A stretch of 14,102 nucleotides of DNA, from positions 1 to 14,102 of the forward strand of contig JBAUHN010000319.1 of the NCBI GenBank assembly GCA_049680295.1. The letters are read 5' to 3'. The stretch comes from JBAUHN01 sp049680295 (GTDB lineage: Bacteria; Pseudomonadota; Alphaproteobacteria; Rhodobacterales; Rhodobacteraceae). Positions within the stretch are counted from its first letter, which is position 1. Every line of letters begins with the position of its first letter. A program made the position numbers and the translations under genes. Below, one piece after another: positions 5,858-14,060 of this stretch. The notes beneath the pieces are model-generated. The model did not search any database. It was given only the letters and a program-made list of their open reading frames with translations, and was not told the origin of the DNA.

Positions 5858-7330
5858 TCAATGATCCTCAAACTTGTCTGAAATCAAACGGTTAAGGGTT
5901 CGAACACCCCATCCGCTTGCACCCTTTGGCACCAATGGCTTGTCCGATTTCACGGTCGCCGTGCCGGCAATGTCCAGATGCACCCAAGGCACGTCCTCTT
6001 TCACAAACCGTTGCAGGAATTGCGCCGCCGTTACGGAGCCTGCAGGCCTGCCGCCGATGTTTTTCATGTCCGCAATTGGTGATTTCAACAAGTCGTCATA
6101 GGCCTGCCCCAGCGGCATACGCCAGGCGCCTTCGCCTTCGGAACCTGCGGCTTTCAGCAGGGCGTTGCACAGCCCGTCGTCGTTTGAAAAAACGCCCGTG
6201 TTTTCATATCCAAGACCGACGATAATGGCCCCGGTCAGCGTCGCCAGATCAATCATGCCGCAAGGTTCAAACCGGGTTTGTGCGTACCACATGACATCAC
6301 ATAGAACCAATCGCCCTTCGGCATCGGTATTGACGATTTCGACCGTGTCACCCTTCATGCTGCGCACGACATCACCCGGCCGGGTTGCATTGCCTGCGGG
6401 CATGTTTTCGACCAGCCCGACAAGCCCGACAACATTGGCTTTGGCCTTACGCAGCGCCAGTGCGCGCATCACACCGGCCACTGTGCCCGCGCCACCCATG
6501 TCCATGGTCATCTCTTCCATGCCGCCTGCGGGTTTCAGGCTGATCCCGCCGGTGTCGAACACGACACCCTTGCCAACCAGTGCCAAAGGGGCTGAGCCTT
6601 TGGCGCCGCCATTCCACTGCATGACGACGACTTTGGTTGGCGTGACAGATCCCTGCCCGACCGACAATAACGTCCGCATTCCAAGGGCTTCCAGCTGATC
6701 TTCTTCCAGCACCTCAACGCTGAGGCCAAGAGATTTCATTGCAACCAGTCGATTGGCAAATTCGGTTGTGGTCAGTACATTTGCGGGCTCATTGACCAGA
6801 TCGCGGGCCATGAATGTCCCGTCAGCAACAGCCAGCAAGGGGGCGGCCCTGGCAGAGGCCAAATCAGGTTTCGCACACATGACGGCAATGCTCCCCGCTG
6901 GGTCGCCTGCGTCCGTTTTGTGGTCGCGGAATTTGTAATCACGCAGCACCGCACCAAATGCGATTTCGGCCACGTGTTTTGTATTGCCCGCCGCGATCAA
7001 TAATTCAGCTTTACCGCGTCTGCGTCCCAGCTCTGCCCCACCTATGCGTGCGTCTTGTAGAGACGCAGAGTTGGGAAGGTTTAATATGTCCACAGCCGAA
7101 GCGGCCATATTGGTAGGAAATGACAATGTCATGACCTGACCAGGCTTAAGCTTGGCAAACGCCGGGCTTTGCGTCGCACGCTGTAACGCGCCCTTGGTCA
7201 ACTTGTTGATACGTCTTGAAAATACGTCCTGCTGGCCGGGTTTTCCTATGACGACCGCAATCCGGCCCTCGCAGGTATTCAGGTCTTCAATGTCTGTCTC
7301 AACAAAGCGAACAGCGGTTGGATTGGTCAT
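5858..7330 (-). CDS. pepA: Leucyl aminopeptidase, M17 family
   Basis: A cytoplasmic, probably hexameric two-metal enzyme that removes N-terminal residues, preferably leucine, from peptides during peptide turnover. The 490-residue protein has the normal two-domain length: a variable N-terminal domain (about 1-165) and the catalytic domain (about 170-485). Metal-binding residues are all in place: K254 and D259 in GKGVVFDTGG, D277 in MTMDMGG, and D336/E338 in the family signature NTDAEGRL, with R340 at the catalytic position. In E. coli PepA also binds DNA and acts in Xer recombination and carAB control; whether this one does is unknown. The ATG has AGGG about eight bases upstream. It is divergent from the lptF operon over 136 bp with a dyad in the middle, and its stop overlaps the alternative TTG start of holC. 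Confidence 0.96.
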   Translation of the reverse strand: MTNPTAVRFVETDIEDLNTCEGRIAVVIGKPGQQDVFSRRINKLTKGALQRATQSPAFAKLKPGQVMTLSFPTNMAASAVDILNLPNSASLQDARIGGAELGRRRGKAELLIAAGNTKHVAEIAFGAVLRDYKFRDHKTDAGDPAGSIAVMCAKPDLASARAAPLLAVADGTFMARDLVNEPANVLTTTEFANRLVAMKSLGLSVEVLEEDQLEALGMRTLLSVGQGSVTPTKVVVMQWNGGAKGSAPLALVGKGVVFDTGGISLKPAGGMEEMTMDMGGAGTVAGVMRALALRKAKANVVGLVGLVENMPAGNATRPGDVVRSMKGDTVEIVNTDAEGRLVLCDVMWYAQTRFEPCGMIDLATLTGAIIVGLGYENTGVFSNDDGLCNALLKAAGSEGEGAWRMPLGQAYDDLLKSPIADMKNIGGRPAGSVTAAQFLQRFVKEDVPWVHLDIAGTATVKSDKPLVPKGASGWGVRTLNRLISDKFEDH

Positions 7331-7405
7331 TTCTTTTGCCCTTAAAAGCGAAATCTCGCCACAGACCTAGCGCGGCACCTGGGTAAAGGCCAGATAGCAG
7401 TTTTC

Positions 7406-7425
7406 TAGATCAATTCTTTGGTCTA
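7406..7425. promoter_or_regulatory. 20-bp dyad in the pepA / lptF divergent region
   Basis: TAGATCAA (7406-7413) and TTGGTCTA (7418-7425) form an inverted repeat that matches at seven of eight positions with a 4-base spacer. It lies 76 bases upstream of the pepA start and 42 bases upstream of the lptF start, where one dimeric regulator could act on both divergent promoters. I could not place convincing -35/-10 boxes for either gene. The binding protein is unknown. Confidence 0.4.
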
Positions 7426-7466
7426 AAGTCGCCCATAAGAACAAGAGCAATGGCCGGGGGGATGGA

Positions 7467-8594
7467 GTGACCAAATTCGACAGATACTTGCTGTCGCAGC
7501 TTTTGGTTCTGTTCGGCTTCTTCTCACTGGTACTGGTCGCCGTGTTCTGGATCAACCGGGCTGTCGGATTGTTTGATCGCCTGATCGGCGATGGGCAATC
7601 TGCCCTGGTCTTTCTGGAGTTTACAGCACTGGGTTTGCCAAAGCTGATTGCAACGGTTCTGCCGATCGCCACCTTTGCCGCCGCCGTCTACATCACCAAC
7701 CGTCTGAATAACGAAAGCGAACTGACCGTCATGTCCGCCACCGGGTCCAGCCCCTGGCGTCTGGCGCGGCCGGTCCTGTTTTTCGGGTTGATCACGGCGC
7801 TGATGATGCTGATCCTTGTGCATATTCTGGCCCCGCTGGCCCAGGCGGAACTGACAAAGCGCGAGGCTGAGATTTCCAAGAACGTCACTGCCCGCCTGCT
7901 GACCGATGGCGCCTTTTTGAACCCGACCGCCGGCGTGACATTCTACACCCGCGAGATCGCCGCAGATGGGGTGTTGCATGACGTGTTTTTATCGGACCGC
8001 CGCGATCCTTCTGTGGGCGTCATTTACACCGCTGCACAGGCCTATCTGGTGCGCAATGGCCCGGGCACCAATCTGATTATGGTGGATGGGTTGGCGCAGC
8101 GGCTAACCACCGAAAACAACCAGCTCTCGACCGCAAAGTTCTCGGATTTCGCGTTTGATATCACGGCACTGGTCAAAAGGGATGCCGCCTTGAATGTCTC
8201 GGCACGCGCGCTGTCAACGCCACAATTGCTGGCCTCATGGGATACTTTGGTGGATCAAGACATTCAGACAGATGGTCAGTTGACAGAAGAATTTCATGCC
8301 CGCTTTGCGCAACCGATCTTTTGTGCGATTGCGGCGTTGATCGGGTTTTCCACCTTGCTGATCGGCGGCTATTCCCGCTTTGGGGTCTGGCGTGAGGTGG
8401 TGATCGCCTTTGGTCTGTTGATCGCCATTGACGGGATGCGCAGCACCCTGCGCGGATCGGTCCGCGAAGACCCACAGTTATGGGCACTGATGTATCTCCC
8501 GGCGCTGATTGGCGCGCTTTTGATCATGGGAATGCTGATGCACGCCGCATATCCGGCGCGTTTCAGACGCAAAAGACAGGTGGTGGCACCGTGA
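7467..8594 (+). CDS. lptF: LPS export ABC transporter permease LptF
   Basis: LptF pairs with LptG as the inner-membrane subunits of the LptB2FG transporter, which pulls lipopolysaccharide out of the inner membrane and loads it on the LptA bridge. The 375-residue protein has the YjgP/YjgQ layout: three N-terminal membrane segments (about 9-32, 47-76, 99-124), a periplasmic beta-jellyroll-like domain (about 125-265) and three C-terminal segments (about 275-300, 305-325, 335-358). The NNESELTVMSATG stretch after segment two is the conserved coupling region facing LptB. The GTG start is the only one fitting the usual MTKFDRYLLSQ opening and has a G-rich ribosome site just upstream; an ATG at 7462 runs straight into a stop. 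This is the first gene of the operon, and its last bases overlap lptG. LptF and LptG are told apart by order and similarity. Confidence 0.94.
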   Translation: MTKFDRYLLSQLLVLFGFFSLVLVAVFWINRAVGLFDRLIGDGQSALVFLEFTALGLPKLIATVLPIATFAAAVYITNRLNNESELTVMSATGSSPWRLARPVLFFGLITALMMLILVHILAPLAQAELTKREAEISKNVTARLLTDGAFLNPTAGVTFYTREIAADGVLHDVFLSDRRDPSVGVIYTAAQAYLVRNGPGTNLIMVDGLAQRLTTENNQLSTAKFSDFAFDITALVKRDAALNVSARALSTPQLLASWDTLVDQDIQTDGQLTEEFHARFAQPIFCAIAALIGFSTLLIGGYSRFGVWREVVIAFGLLIAIDGMRSTLRGSVREDPQLWALMYLPALIGALLIMGMLMHAAYPARFRRKRQVVAP

Positions 8595-9688
8595 TTTTGC
8601 ACAGCTATTTCGCGAAACGCTTTGCCTATAGTTTTGCAGGCCTGACGTTCGTTTTTTTCATACTCATTGTTTTGGTGGATCTTGTCGATCAGACCCGCAG
8701 TTTTAGCGGCGTAGATATCAATTTCGCCCAGATCATTGAACTTACCCTGTTGAACGCGCCTGAGACTATCAACCAGATTTTGCCGTTGATCATGATACTG
8801 GCGACAGTTGTACTGTTTATCGGCCTGGCGCGGTCCTCCGAACTAATCGTGACTCGTGCCGCCGGGCGATCCGCGATGCGTGCGTTGATCGCACCGGTAC
8901 TGGTGTCCATCGTGATTGGCGGGTTTGCGGTAACCATGCTGAACCCGATTGTCGCCGGAACGTCCAAGCAATATTCAAAACTGGCCGAAAGCTACCGCAC
9001 AGGCGGCGCGTCAGCACTGTCGATTTCGGGCGAAGGGCTGTGGCTGCGCCAGGGCAGCACCGAAGGGCAAACCGTGATCCGCGCGTGGCGCAGCAATGCG
9101 GACGCCTCGGTGCTTTATGACGTGACGTTCCTGTCTTATCTGCCCGAAGGTGGACCTGCGCGCCGCATTGAAGCCGCCAGTGCCGCCCTGCAGAACGGTC
9201 AGTGGCATTTGCGAGACGCGAAGATATGGTCGCTAGAGGCCGGAAGGAACGCAGAAGCTGACGCCGAAATACATGACGCGCTGGAAATTCCATCAACGCT
9301 GACGCTGGAACGGATACGCGAAAGCTTCGGCAAACCCAACGTTGTCTCGATCTGGGAAATGCCGCAATTCATATCCCAACTTGAACAGGCCGGATTTTCA
9401 TCGCGCAAACATCAGGTCTGGTTTCAGGCAGAGCTGGCGCGGCCGCTGTTTTTGATTGCAATGGTTCTGGTTGCAAGCGGCTTTACCATGCGTCACACCA
9501 GATTTGGGAACACTGGCGTCGCCGTTCTTGGCGCCGTCCTTTTGGGGTTTAGTCTATATTTCGTGCGTAATTTTGCCCATATCCTCGGCGAGAATGGCCA
9601 GATACCCATTCTTTTGGCGGCTTGGGCACCACCGATCGCGTCGATTCTACTGGCCTTGGGCCTATTGCTGCATATGGAGGACGGCTAA
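8591..9688 (+). CDS. lptG: LPS export ABC transporter permease LptG
   Basis: LptG is the second membrane subunit of the LptB2FG lipopolysaccharide exporter. The 365-residue protein has three N-terminal membrane segments (about 13-33, 55-83, 98-118), a periplasmic domain (about 120-270) and three C-terminal segments (about 278-298, 306-324, 335-355). Family signs are the GEGLWLRQG turn, the RSSELIVTRAAG coupling stretch, and WEMPQFISQLEQAGFSSRKH before segment four. The frame is open upstream to an ATG at 8480 deep inside lptF, but the GTG at 8591 gives the normal opening MILHSYFAKRF, follows AGGTGG by six bases and overlaps the lptF stop by four bases (GTGA), a classic translational-coupling arrangement that supports equal synthesis of the two partners. 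Only three bases separate its stop from lptD. Confidence 0.94.
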   Translation: MILHSYFAKRFAYSFAGLTFVFFILIVLVDLVDQTRSFSGVDINFAQIIELTLLNAPETINQILPLIMILATVVLFIGLARSSELIVTRAAGRSAMRALIAPVLVSIVIGGFAVTMLNPIVAGTSKQYSKLAESYRTGGASALSISGEGLWLRQGSTEGQTVIRAWRSNADASVLYDVTFLSYLPEGGPARRIEAASAALQNGQWHLRDAKIWSLEAGRNAEADAEIHDALEIPSTLTLERIRESFGKPNVVSIWEMPQFISQLEQAGFSSRKHQVWFQAELARPLFLIAMVLVASGFTMRHTRFGNTGVAVLGAVLLGFSLYFVRNFAHILGENGQIPILLAAWAPPIASILLALGLLLHMEDG

Positions 9689-9691
9689 GTT

Positions 9692-11824
9692 ATGCGCGCG
9701 CTGACAGCCCTTGTCGTTCTACTGACAGCCTCTGTCACGCTGACTGTTGCGGCATTTGCCCAAGGCGATGCGGCAAAGCCGGCTGTTCTGGTCGCCGATA
9801 ACCTGTTTATCACCGGCGATCGCGAACTGGTCGCAACCGGCAATGTTGAGGCCTTTCAAGGCACGACACGTTTGCGCGCGTCCTCTATTCGCTACAATCA
9901 AACCACTGGCGCGTTGATCATCGAAGGCCCCATTACTTTGCGCGACGGCGACAGTATCACTATTTTGGCCTCAGCGGCAGAGCTTGACCCGAACCTGCAA
10001 TCAGGGTTGCTGACCGGCGCGCGCATGGTACTGGACCAACAGTTGCAACTGGCGGCCGTTCAGATCAACCGAGTAAACGGGCGCTACAATCAGCTTTATA
10101 AAACCGCCGTGACCTCATGCAAAGTCTGCGAAGACGGTCGCCCGCCGCTTTGGCAAATCCGCGCCAAACGGATCATCCACGATCAGGAAGCCCAGCAACT
10201 ATACTTTGACGAGGCACAGTTTCGCATCCGCAATGTCCCGGTCTTCTATATCCCCAGGTTGCGGTTGCCCGATCCGACACTGGAGCGTGCAACCGGGTTC
10301 CTCACGCCTTCCATTCGCACGACTTCGCAATTGGGTACCGGTTTTAAACTGCCGTATTTCATTAAATTCGGCGATCATCGCGACCTGACTTTGACGCCCT
10401 ATCTTTCCACCAGTACGGCCACTTTGGAATTCCGCTACCGTCAAGCCTTTGTCGCCGGCCGCATCCAGTTTGTTGGCGCCTTGACCCGCGATGAATTGAA
10501 CCCAGGTGAGACGCGCGGATATCTATTTGCGAACGGCGCATTCGATTTGCCGCGCGACTTTAAACTGACATTCGACCTCGAGATCACTACCGATGATGCC
10601 TATCTGACAGAATATGGATATTCCTCGAAAGACCGGCTTGATAGCGAAGTCGCAGTCAGCCGTACCAAACGCAATGAATACGTCCAAGGCAGCCTGATCA
10701 ATTTTACCTCTCTAAGGGACGGCGAGGTCAACGCGACCTTACCGACAATCGTCGCCGATGCAGTCTATGAGGCCCGTTATTTCCCTTCCGCTATGGCCGG
10801 TGAACTGCGTTTGGCGGTAGGCGCGCATAGCCATTACCGCTATTCCGACCTGGATATTCTGGGCCGCGATGTGACGCGATTGACCGGCGATGTTGCCTGG
10901 CTGAACACATGGACGATTGGGCCGGGGATCCGCGCGCAAACCCAAGTCGGTGCAGCGTTTGATCTGTTCAATACCTCCCAAGACAGCACATTTGAGCAAA
11001 CCCAGTCGCAGGTCACACCGCGCGCCGCCCTGACACTGCGCTATCCGCTGTCAAAGACAAATAGGCGCGGCGTGACCCATTTGCTCGAACCCATCGTGCA
11101 ATTTGGTTGGCTGGGGCAGGATCAGCTGAATATCCCCAACGAAGAAAGCACCCGCGTTGAGTTTGACGAAGGCAATCTGCTGTCGCTTTCGCGGTTTCCC
11201 AGCCCGGACCGCCGCGAACACGGCGCCGTGGCGGCATATGGTGTGAATTGGTCGCGGTTTGATCCAAAAGGCTGGGATGCAAACCTGACCATCGGACAAG
11301 TTCTGCGCGAAAGCGCAAACCCGGATTTTACCGCCTCATCAGGTCTGGCAGGAACCACATCTGACTTTCTGGTCGCGGGTCAATTGAAAACCCAAAACGG
11401 CTGGGCCGTCGCCATGCGGTCCATTTTCAACGAAAGCTTTGATTTTGCCAAAACCGAAATACGCGGCGACTGGACTGGCAAACATGCGCAATTGGGCGGC
11501 AGCTATCTGTGGCTTTCCCAGGATGCAGCCGAAGGGCGGACCATTTCAACCTCTGAAATTACACTGGACGGCGGATATAAGATCAACAAATACTGGTCCG
11601 CCAATGCAGATTGGCGCTTTGATCTGGTTGACGACCGGGCGGCGACGGCCGGAATGGGTCTGACTTACAACAATGAGTGCGTTTCGGTCGATCTTTCGGT
11701 CAAGCGGCGCTATACCTCGTCAACAAGTGTTGAGCCCTCGACGGATTTCGGGTTTACCATCGGGTTGCGCGGGTTCTCAGCGCGCAAAGGAACAGAAAGT
11801 TATACACGATCATGCGGGAAATAA
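9692..11824 (+). CDS. lptD: LPS assembly outer membrane protein LptD
   Basis: LptD is the outer-membrane beta-barrel that, with the lipoprotein LptE, inserts lipopolysaccharide in the outer leaflet. The 710-residue protein has a signal peptide (cleavage probably after AFA, residue 23), an N-terminal OstA/LptA-like beta-jellyroll (about 30-135, with VADNLFITGDRELVATGNVEAF) that receives LPS from the periplasmic bridge, and a long C-terminal barrel of alternating aromatic strands (about 200-690). There are four cysteines after the signal peptide: C143 and C146 in SCKVCEDGRPP, C663 in NNECVS and C708 in RSCGK. In E. coli LptD, disulfides between N- and C-terminal cysteines are needed for function, so these probably play the same part, although here the two C-terminal cysteines are 45 residues apart instead of adjacent. 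GGAGG lies 11 bases ahead of the ATG. It is followed directly by its chaperone gene surA. lptE is not in this window. Confidence 0.95.
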   Translation: MRALTALVVLLTASVTLTVAAFAQGDAAKPAVLVADNLFITGDRELVATGNVEAFQGTTRLRASSIRYNQTTGALIIEGPITLRDGDSITILASAAELDPNLQSGLLTGARMVLDQQLQLAAVQINRVNGRYNQLYKTAVTSCKVCEDGRPPLWQIRAKRIIHDQEAQQLYFDEAQFRIRNVPVFYIPRLRLPDPTLERATGFLTPSIRTTSQLGTGFKLPYFIKFGDHRDLTLTPYLSTSTATLEFRYRQAFVAGRIQFVGALTRDELNPGETRGYLFANGAFDLPRDFKLTFDLEITTDDAYLTEYGYSSKDRLDSEVAVSRTKRNEYVQGSLINFTSLRDGEVNATLPTIVADAVYEARYFPSAMAGELRLAVGAHSHYRYSDLDILGRDVTRLTGDVAWLNTWTIGPGIRAQTQVGAAFDLFNTSQDSTFEQTQSQVTPRAALTLRYPLSKTNRRGVTHLLEPIVQFGWLGQDQLNIPNEESTRVEFDEGNLLSLSRFPSPDRREHGAVAAYGVNWSRFDPKGWDANLTIGQVLRESANPDFTASSGLAGTTSDFLVAGQLKTQNGWAVAMRSIFNESFDFAKTEIRGDWTGKHAQLGGSYLWLSQDAAEGRTISTSEITLDGGYKINKYWSANADWRFDLVDDRAATAGMGLTYNNECVSVDLSVKRRYTSSTSVEPSTDFGFTIGLRGFSARKGTESYTRSCGK

Positions 11825-11829
11825 GCATT

Positions 11830-13050
11830 ATGAACGGTTTCAACGTGAAACGGGTATTTGGCGCGCTGGCAATGACAGCGCTTTTGGCCGCACCGGTCGC
11901 GGCACAGAATTTGTTTTCCCCCGTGGTCAAAGTCAATGATTCCGTCGTGACCGAATACGAAATCGAACAACGCTCAAGATTTCTGCGGTTGTTGAATGCG
12001 CCGGGATCAACCCGCGACGAGGCTCTGCAAGAGTTGATCGACGACCGCTTGCGTGCGCAGGCCGTGCGCTCGGCCGGGTTGGAACTGACACAAGAAGGTA
12101 TTGACGCAGGTCTTGCCGAATTTTCTTCCCGCGCGAACCTGTCCACCGAAGAATTCGTCAAAGCGCTGGGCCAGGGCGGTGTATCTGAACAGAGCTTTCG
12201 TGATTTTGTCACCGGCGGCCTTGCTTGGCGCGATTTGATCCGGGCGAAATACGGCGCGCGTGTGCAAATCACCGAGGCCGAGATTGACCGCGCCCTTGCG
12301 GCCACCGGCGGTGCCAGTGGTATCCGTGTCCTGTTGTCGGAAATCATCATCCCCGCCCCGCCCCAGAAAGCCGCCCAGGCACAGGCCATCGCCGACCGTG
12401 TGGCCGCCGCGACCTCTGAGGCGCAGTTTTCGCAATTCGCACGCCAGCATTCTGCAACCGCATCCCGCGGACGTGGTGGGCGTCTTGGATGGCAACCTTT
12501 GACAAATTTACCCCCCGCACTGCGCCCTGCATTGCTGGCACTGGCACCGGGGGACGTCACAGACCCCATCGCGATACCGAACGCGATCGCCCTGTTCCAA
12601 CTGCGCGGTATCGAAGAAACCGACAGCTCTAGCCAGGAATACGCGGCCATCGAATACGCAGCCTACTATATTCCCGGCGGTCGCAGCGAAGCAGCCTTGG
12701 CGCAAGCTGCCAAAATCCGGGCGCGCGTAGATGTCTGCGACGATCTATATGGCGTGGCACAGGGGCAACCCGAAGAAGTGTTGGACCGTGGCAGCAAGCT
12801 GCCTGGCGAAATCCCGCAGGACATCGCCATCGAATTGTCGAAACTGGATGAAGGCGAGGTTTCGACCGCGCTGACCCGCGCAGATGGGCAAACGCTGGTA
12901 TTTTTGATGATGTGTGGCCGCACAGCCGCCGCCAACGAAGAGGTCGCGCGCGAAGATGTCGCCAGCAGCCTGCGCCAAAACCGGCTGTCGGCATATGCCG
13001 ATGGCTTTCTGCAACAGCTACGCGCAGATGCCCGTATCGTCGAACAATGA
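11830..13050 (+). CDS. surA: Periplasmic SurA-type chaperone, parvulin-like
   Basis: SurA escorts unfolded outer-membrane proteins through the periplasm, and LptD is a known client in E. coli, which fits its place here. The 406-residue protein has a signal peptide (core FGALAMTALLAAP, cleavage after VAA at 25), an N-terminal SurA-N helical chaperone region (about 30-160, VVKVNDSVVTEYEIEQRSRFL), one recognisable parvulin domain (about 164-260, with GGRLGW at 216-221), a degenerate second one (about 270-375), and a C-terminal helix. The parvulin domain begins IRVLLSEIII where active relatives have a histidine, so prolyl isomerase activity may be lost. C303 and C362 could form a disulfide. The frame extends to an ATG at 11812 inside lptD; I chose 11830 because it gives a cleaner signal peptide and a 5-bp gap. 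Neither has a strong ribosome site. Confidence 0.9.
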   Translation: MNGFNVKRVFGALAMTALLAAPVAAQNLFSPVVKVNDSVVTEYEIEQRSRFLRLLNAPGSTRDEALQELIDDRLRAQAVRSAGLELTQEGIDAGLAEFSSRANLSTEEFVKALGQGGVSEQSFRDFVTGGLAWRDLIRAKYGARVQITEAEIDRALAATGGASGIRVLLSEIIIPAPPQKAAQAQAIADRVAAATSEAQFSQFARQHSATASRGRGGRLGWQPLTNLPPALRPALLALAPGDVTDPIAIPNAIALFQLRGIEETDSSSQEYAAIEYAAYYIPGGRSEAALAQAAKIRARVDVCDDLYGVAQGQPEEVLDRGSKLPGEIPQDIAIELSKLDEGEVSTALTRADGQTLVFLMMCGRTAAANEEVAREDVASSLRQNRLSAYADGFLQQLRADARIVEQ

Positions 13051-13054
13051 CCCG

Positions 13055-14050
13055 ATGACCGCAGCACCTTTATGGTCTGACACCCCCGTTGTTATCAGCT
13101 GCGGGGAACCGGCAGGCATTGGCCCCGAGGTCGCGGCCGCCGCATGGTTGGCATTGAAAAACCAGATCAACATGGCGTGGGTCGGCGATCCGCGCCATCT
13201 GCCCGCGGGCATCCAACTTCGCGAAATTGGCGATCTGGATCAGGCCGTATCTGTCTGCCGCGACGCCATGCCGGTTTTGCCGTTTGCATTTGAGGGTGCC
13301 GCAACGCCGGGCCAGCCGGACCCGAAAAACGCCAAAGGTGTCATTGACACGATTGCAACTTGCGTGGCGCTGACCACATCCGGCAAAGCGGCAGCCCTAT
13401 GCACGGCCCCCATTCACAAAAAGGCCCTGATAGACGGCGCTGGCTTTGCCTATCCCGGCCACACCGAATATCTGTCGGCACTGGCGGGCGGTGCGCGTCC
13501 GGTGATGATGCTGGCCAGCGACCAGTTGCGGGTGGTGCCTGCAACCATCCACATCGCACTTGAGGATGTGCCTTACGCCCTGACGCCCGAAGTGTTGCGC
13601 GAAACAATTGCGATCACAGCCTCAGGTCTGCGCGCGCGTTTTGGCATTGCAGACCCGCGCATTGCCGTTGCCGGCCTGAACCCCCACGCAGGCGAAGGTG
13701 GCGCAATGGGGCGGCAGGAACTGGATTGGATCGCCGATTTGATCCGCGACATGGCAGTGGGTGGGTTGCAGGTCACCGGGCCATGGCCCGCAGACACGAT
13801 GTTCCATGCCGCCGCCCGCACCCGGTATGATGCGGCAATTGCGATGTATCATGATCAGGCGCTGATCCCGATAAAAACGCTGGATTTTGACCGCGGCGTG
13901 AACGTCACTCTGGGGCTGCCGTTTGTGCGCACTTCACCCGATCATGGCACTGCTTTTGACATCGCCGGTCAAGGCAGCGCCAACCCCACCAGCATGATCG
14001 AAGCGATTAAGCTGGCCGCTCGAATGGCCAGCATTGGCATATCTCAATGA
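13055..14050 (+). CDS. pdxA: 4-hydroxythreonine-4-phosphate dehydrogenase
   Basis: PdxA is a cytoplasmic metal- and NAD-dependent enzyme of the DXP-dependent pyridoxal phosphate pathway. It oxidises 4-hydroxythreonine 4-phosphate, and the product decarboxylates and is joined to deoxyxylulose phosphate by PdxJ. The 331-residue protein is full length. The opening SCGEPAGIGPEVAAAAW is the family N-terminus. The three metal-binding histidines are visible: H136 in PGHTEYL, H211 in GLNPHAGEGG and H266 in MYHDQALIP. The C-terminus has the LPFVRTSPDHGTAFDIAG motif. I chose the ATG at 13055, four bases after the surA stop; there is no clear ribosome site, so re-initiation after surA is likely. An earlier in-frame ATG at 13028 lies inside surA and would add nine residues. 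Its place between surA and rsmA is the common proteobacterial order. Confidence 0.95.
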   Translation: MTAAPLWSDTPVVISCGEPAGIGPEVAAAAWLALKNQINMAWVGDPRHLPAGIQLREIGDLDQAVSVCRDAMPVLPFAFEGAATPGQPDPKNAKGVIDTIATCVALTTSGKAAALCTAPIHKKALIDGAGFAYPGHTEYLSALAGGARPVMMLASDQLRVVPATIHIALEDVPYALTPEVLRETIAITASGLRARFGIADPRIAVAGLNPHAGEGGAMGRQELDWIADLIRDMAVGGLQVTGPWPADTMFHAAARTRYDAAIAMYHDQALIPIKTLDFDRGVNVTLGLPFVRTSPDHGTAFDIAGQGSANPTSMIEAIKLAARMASIGISQ

Positions 14051-14060
14051 GCGACCGGTC

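Noticed and set aside
7450..7470. Six-codon frame ATG...TGA overlapping the lptF GTG start, a possible coupled leader peptide
   Set aside because: Very short, with only a weak purine stretch upstream; the G-rich sequence in it more simply serves as the lptF ribosome site.
11754..12650. 298-codon minus-strand frame across the end of lptD and surA
   Set aside because: It crosses two firmly supported genes on the other strand and has Arg/Ser/Ala-rich shadow composition.
12914..13054. Upstream in-frame extension of pdxA into surA
   Set aside because: The added residues are not part of the PdxA family N-terminus, and they are a shadow of surA codons.
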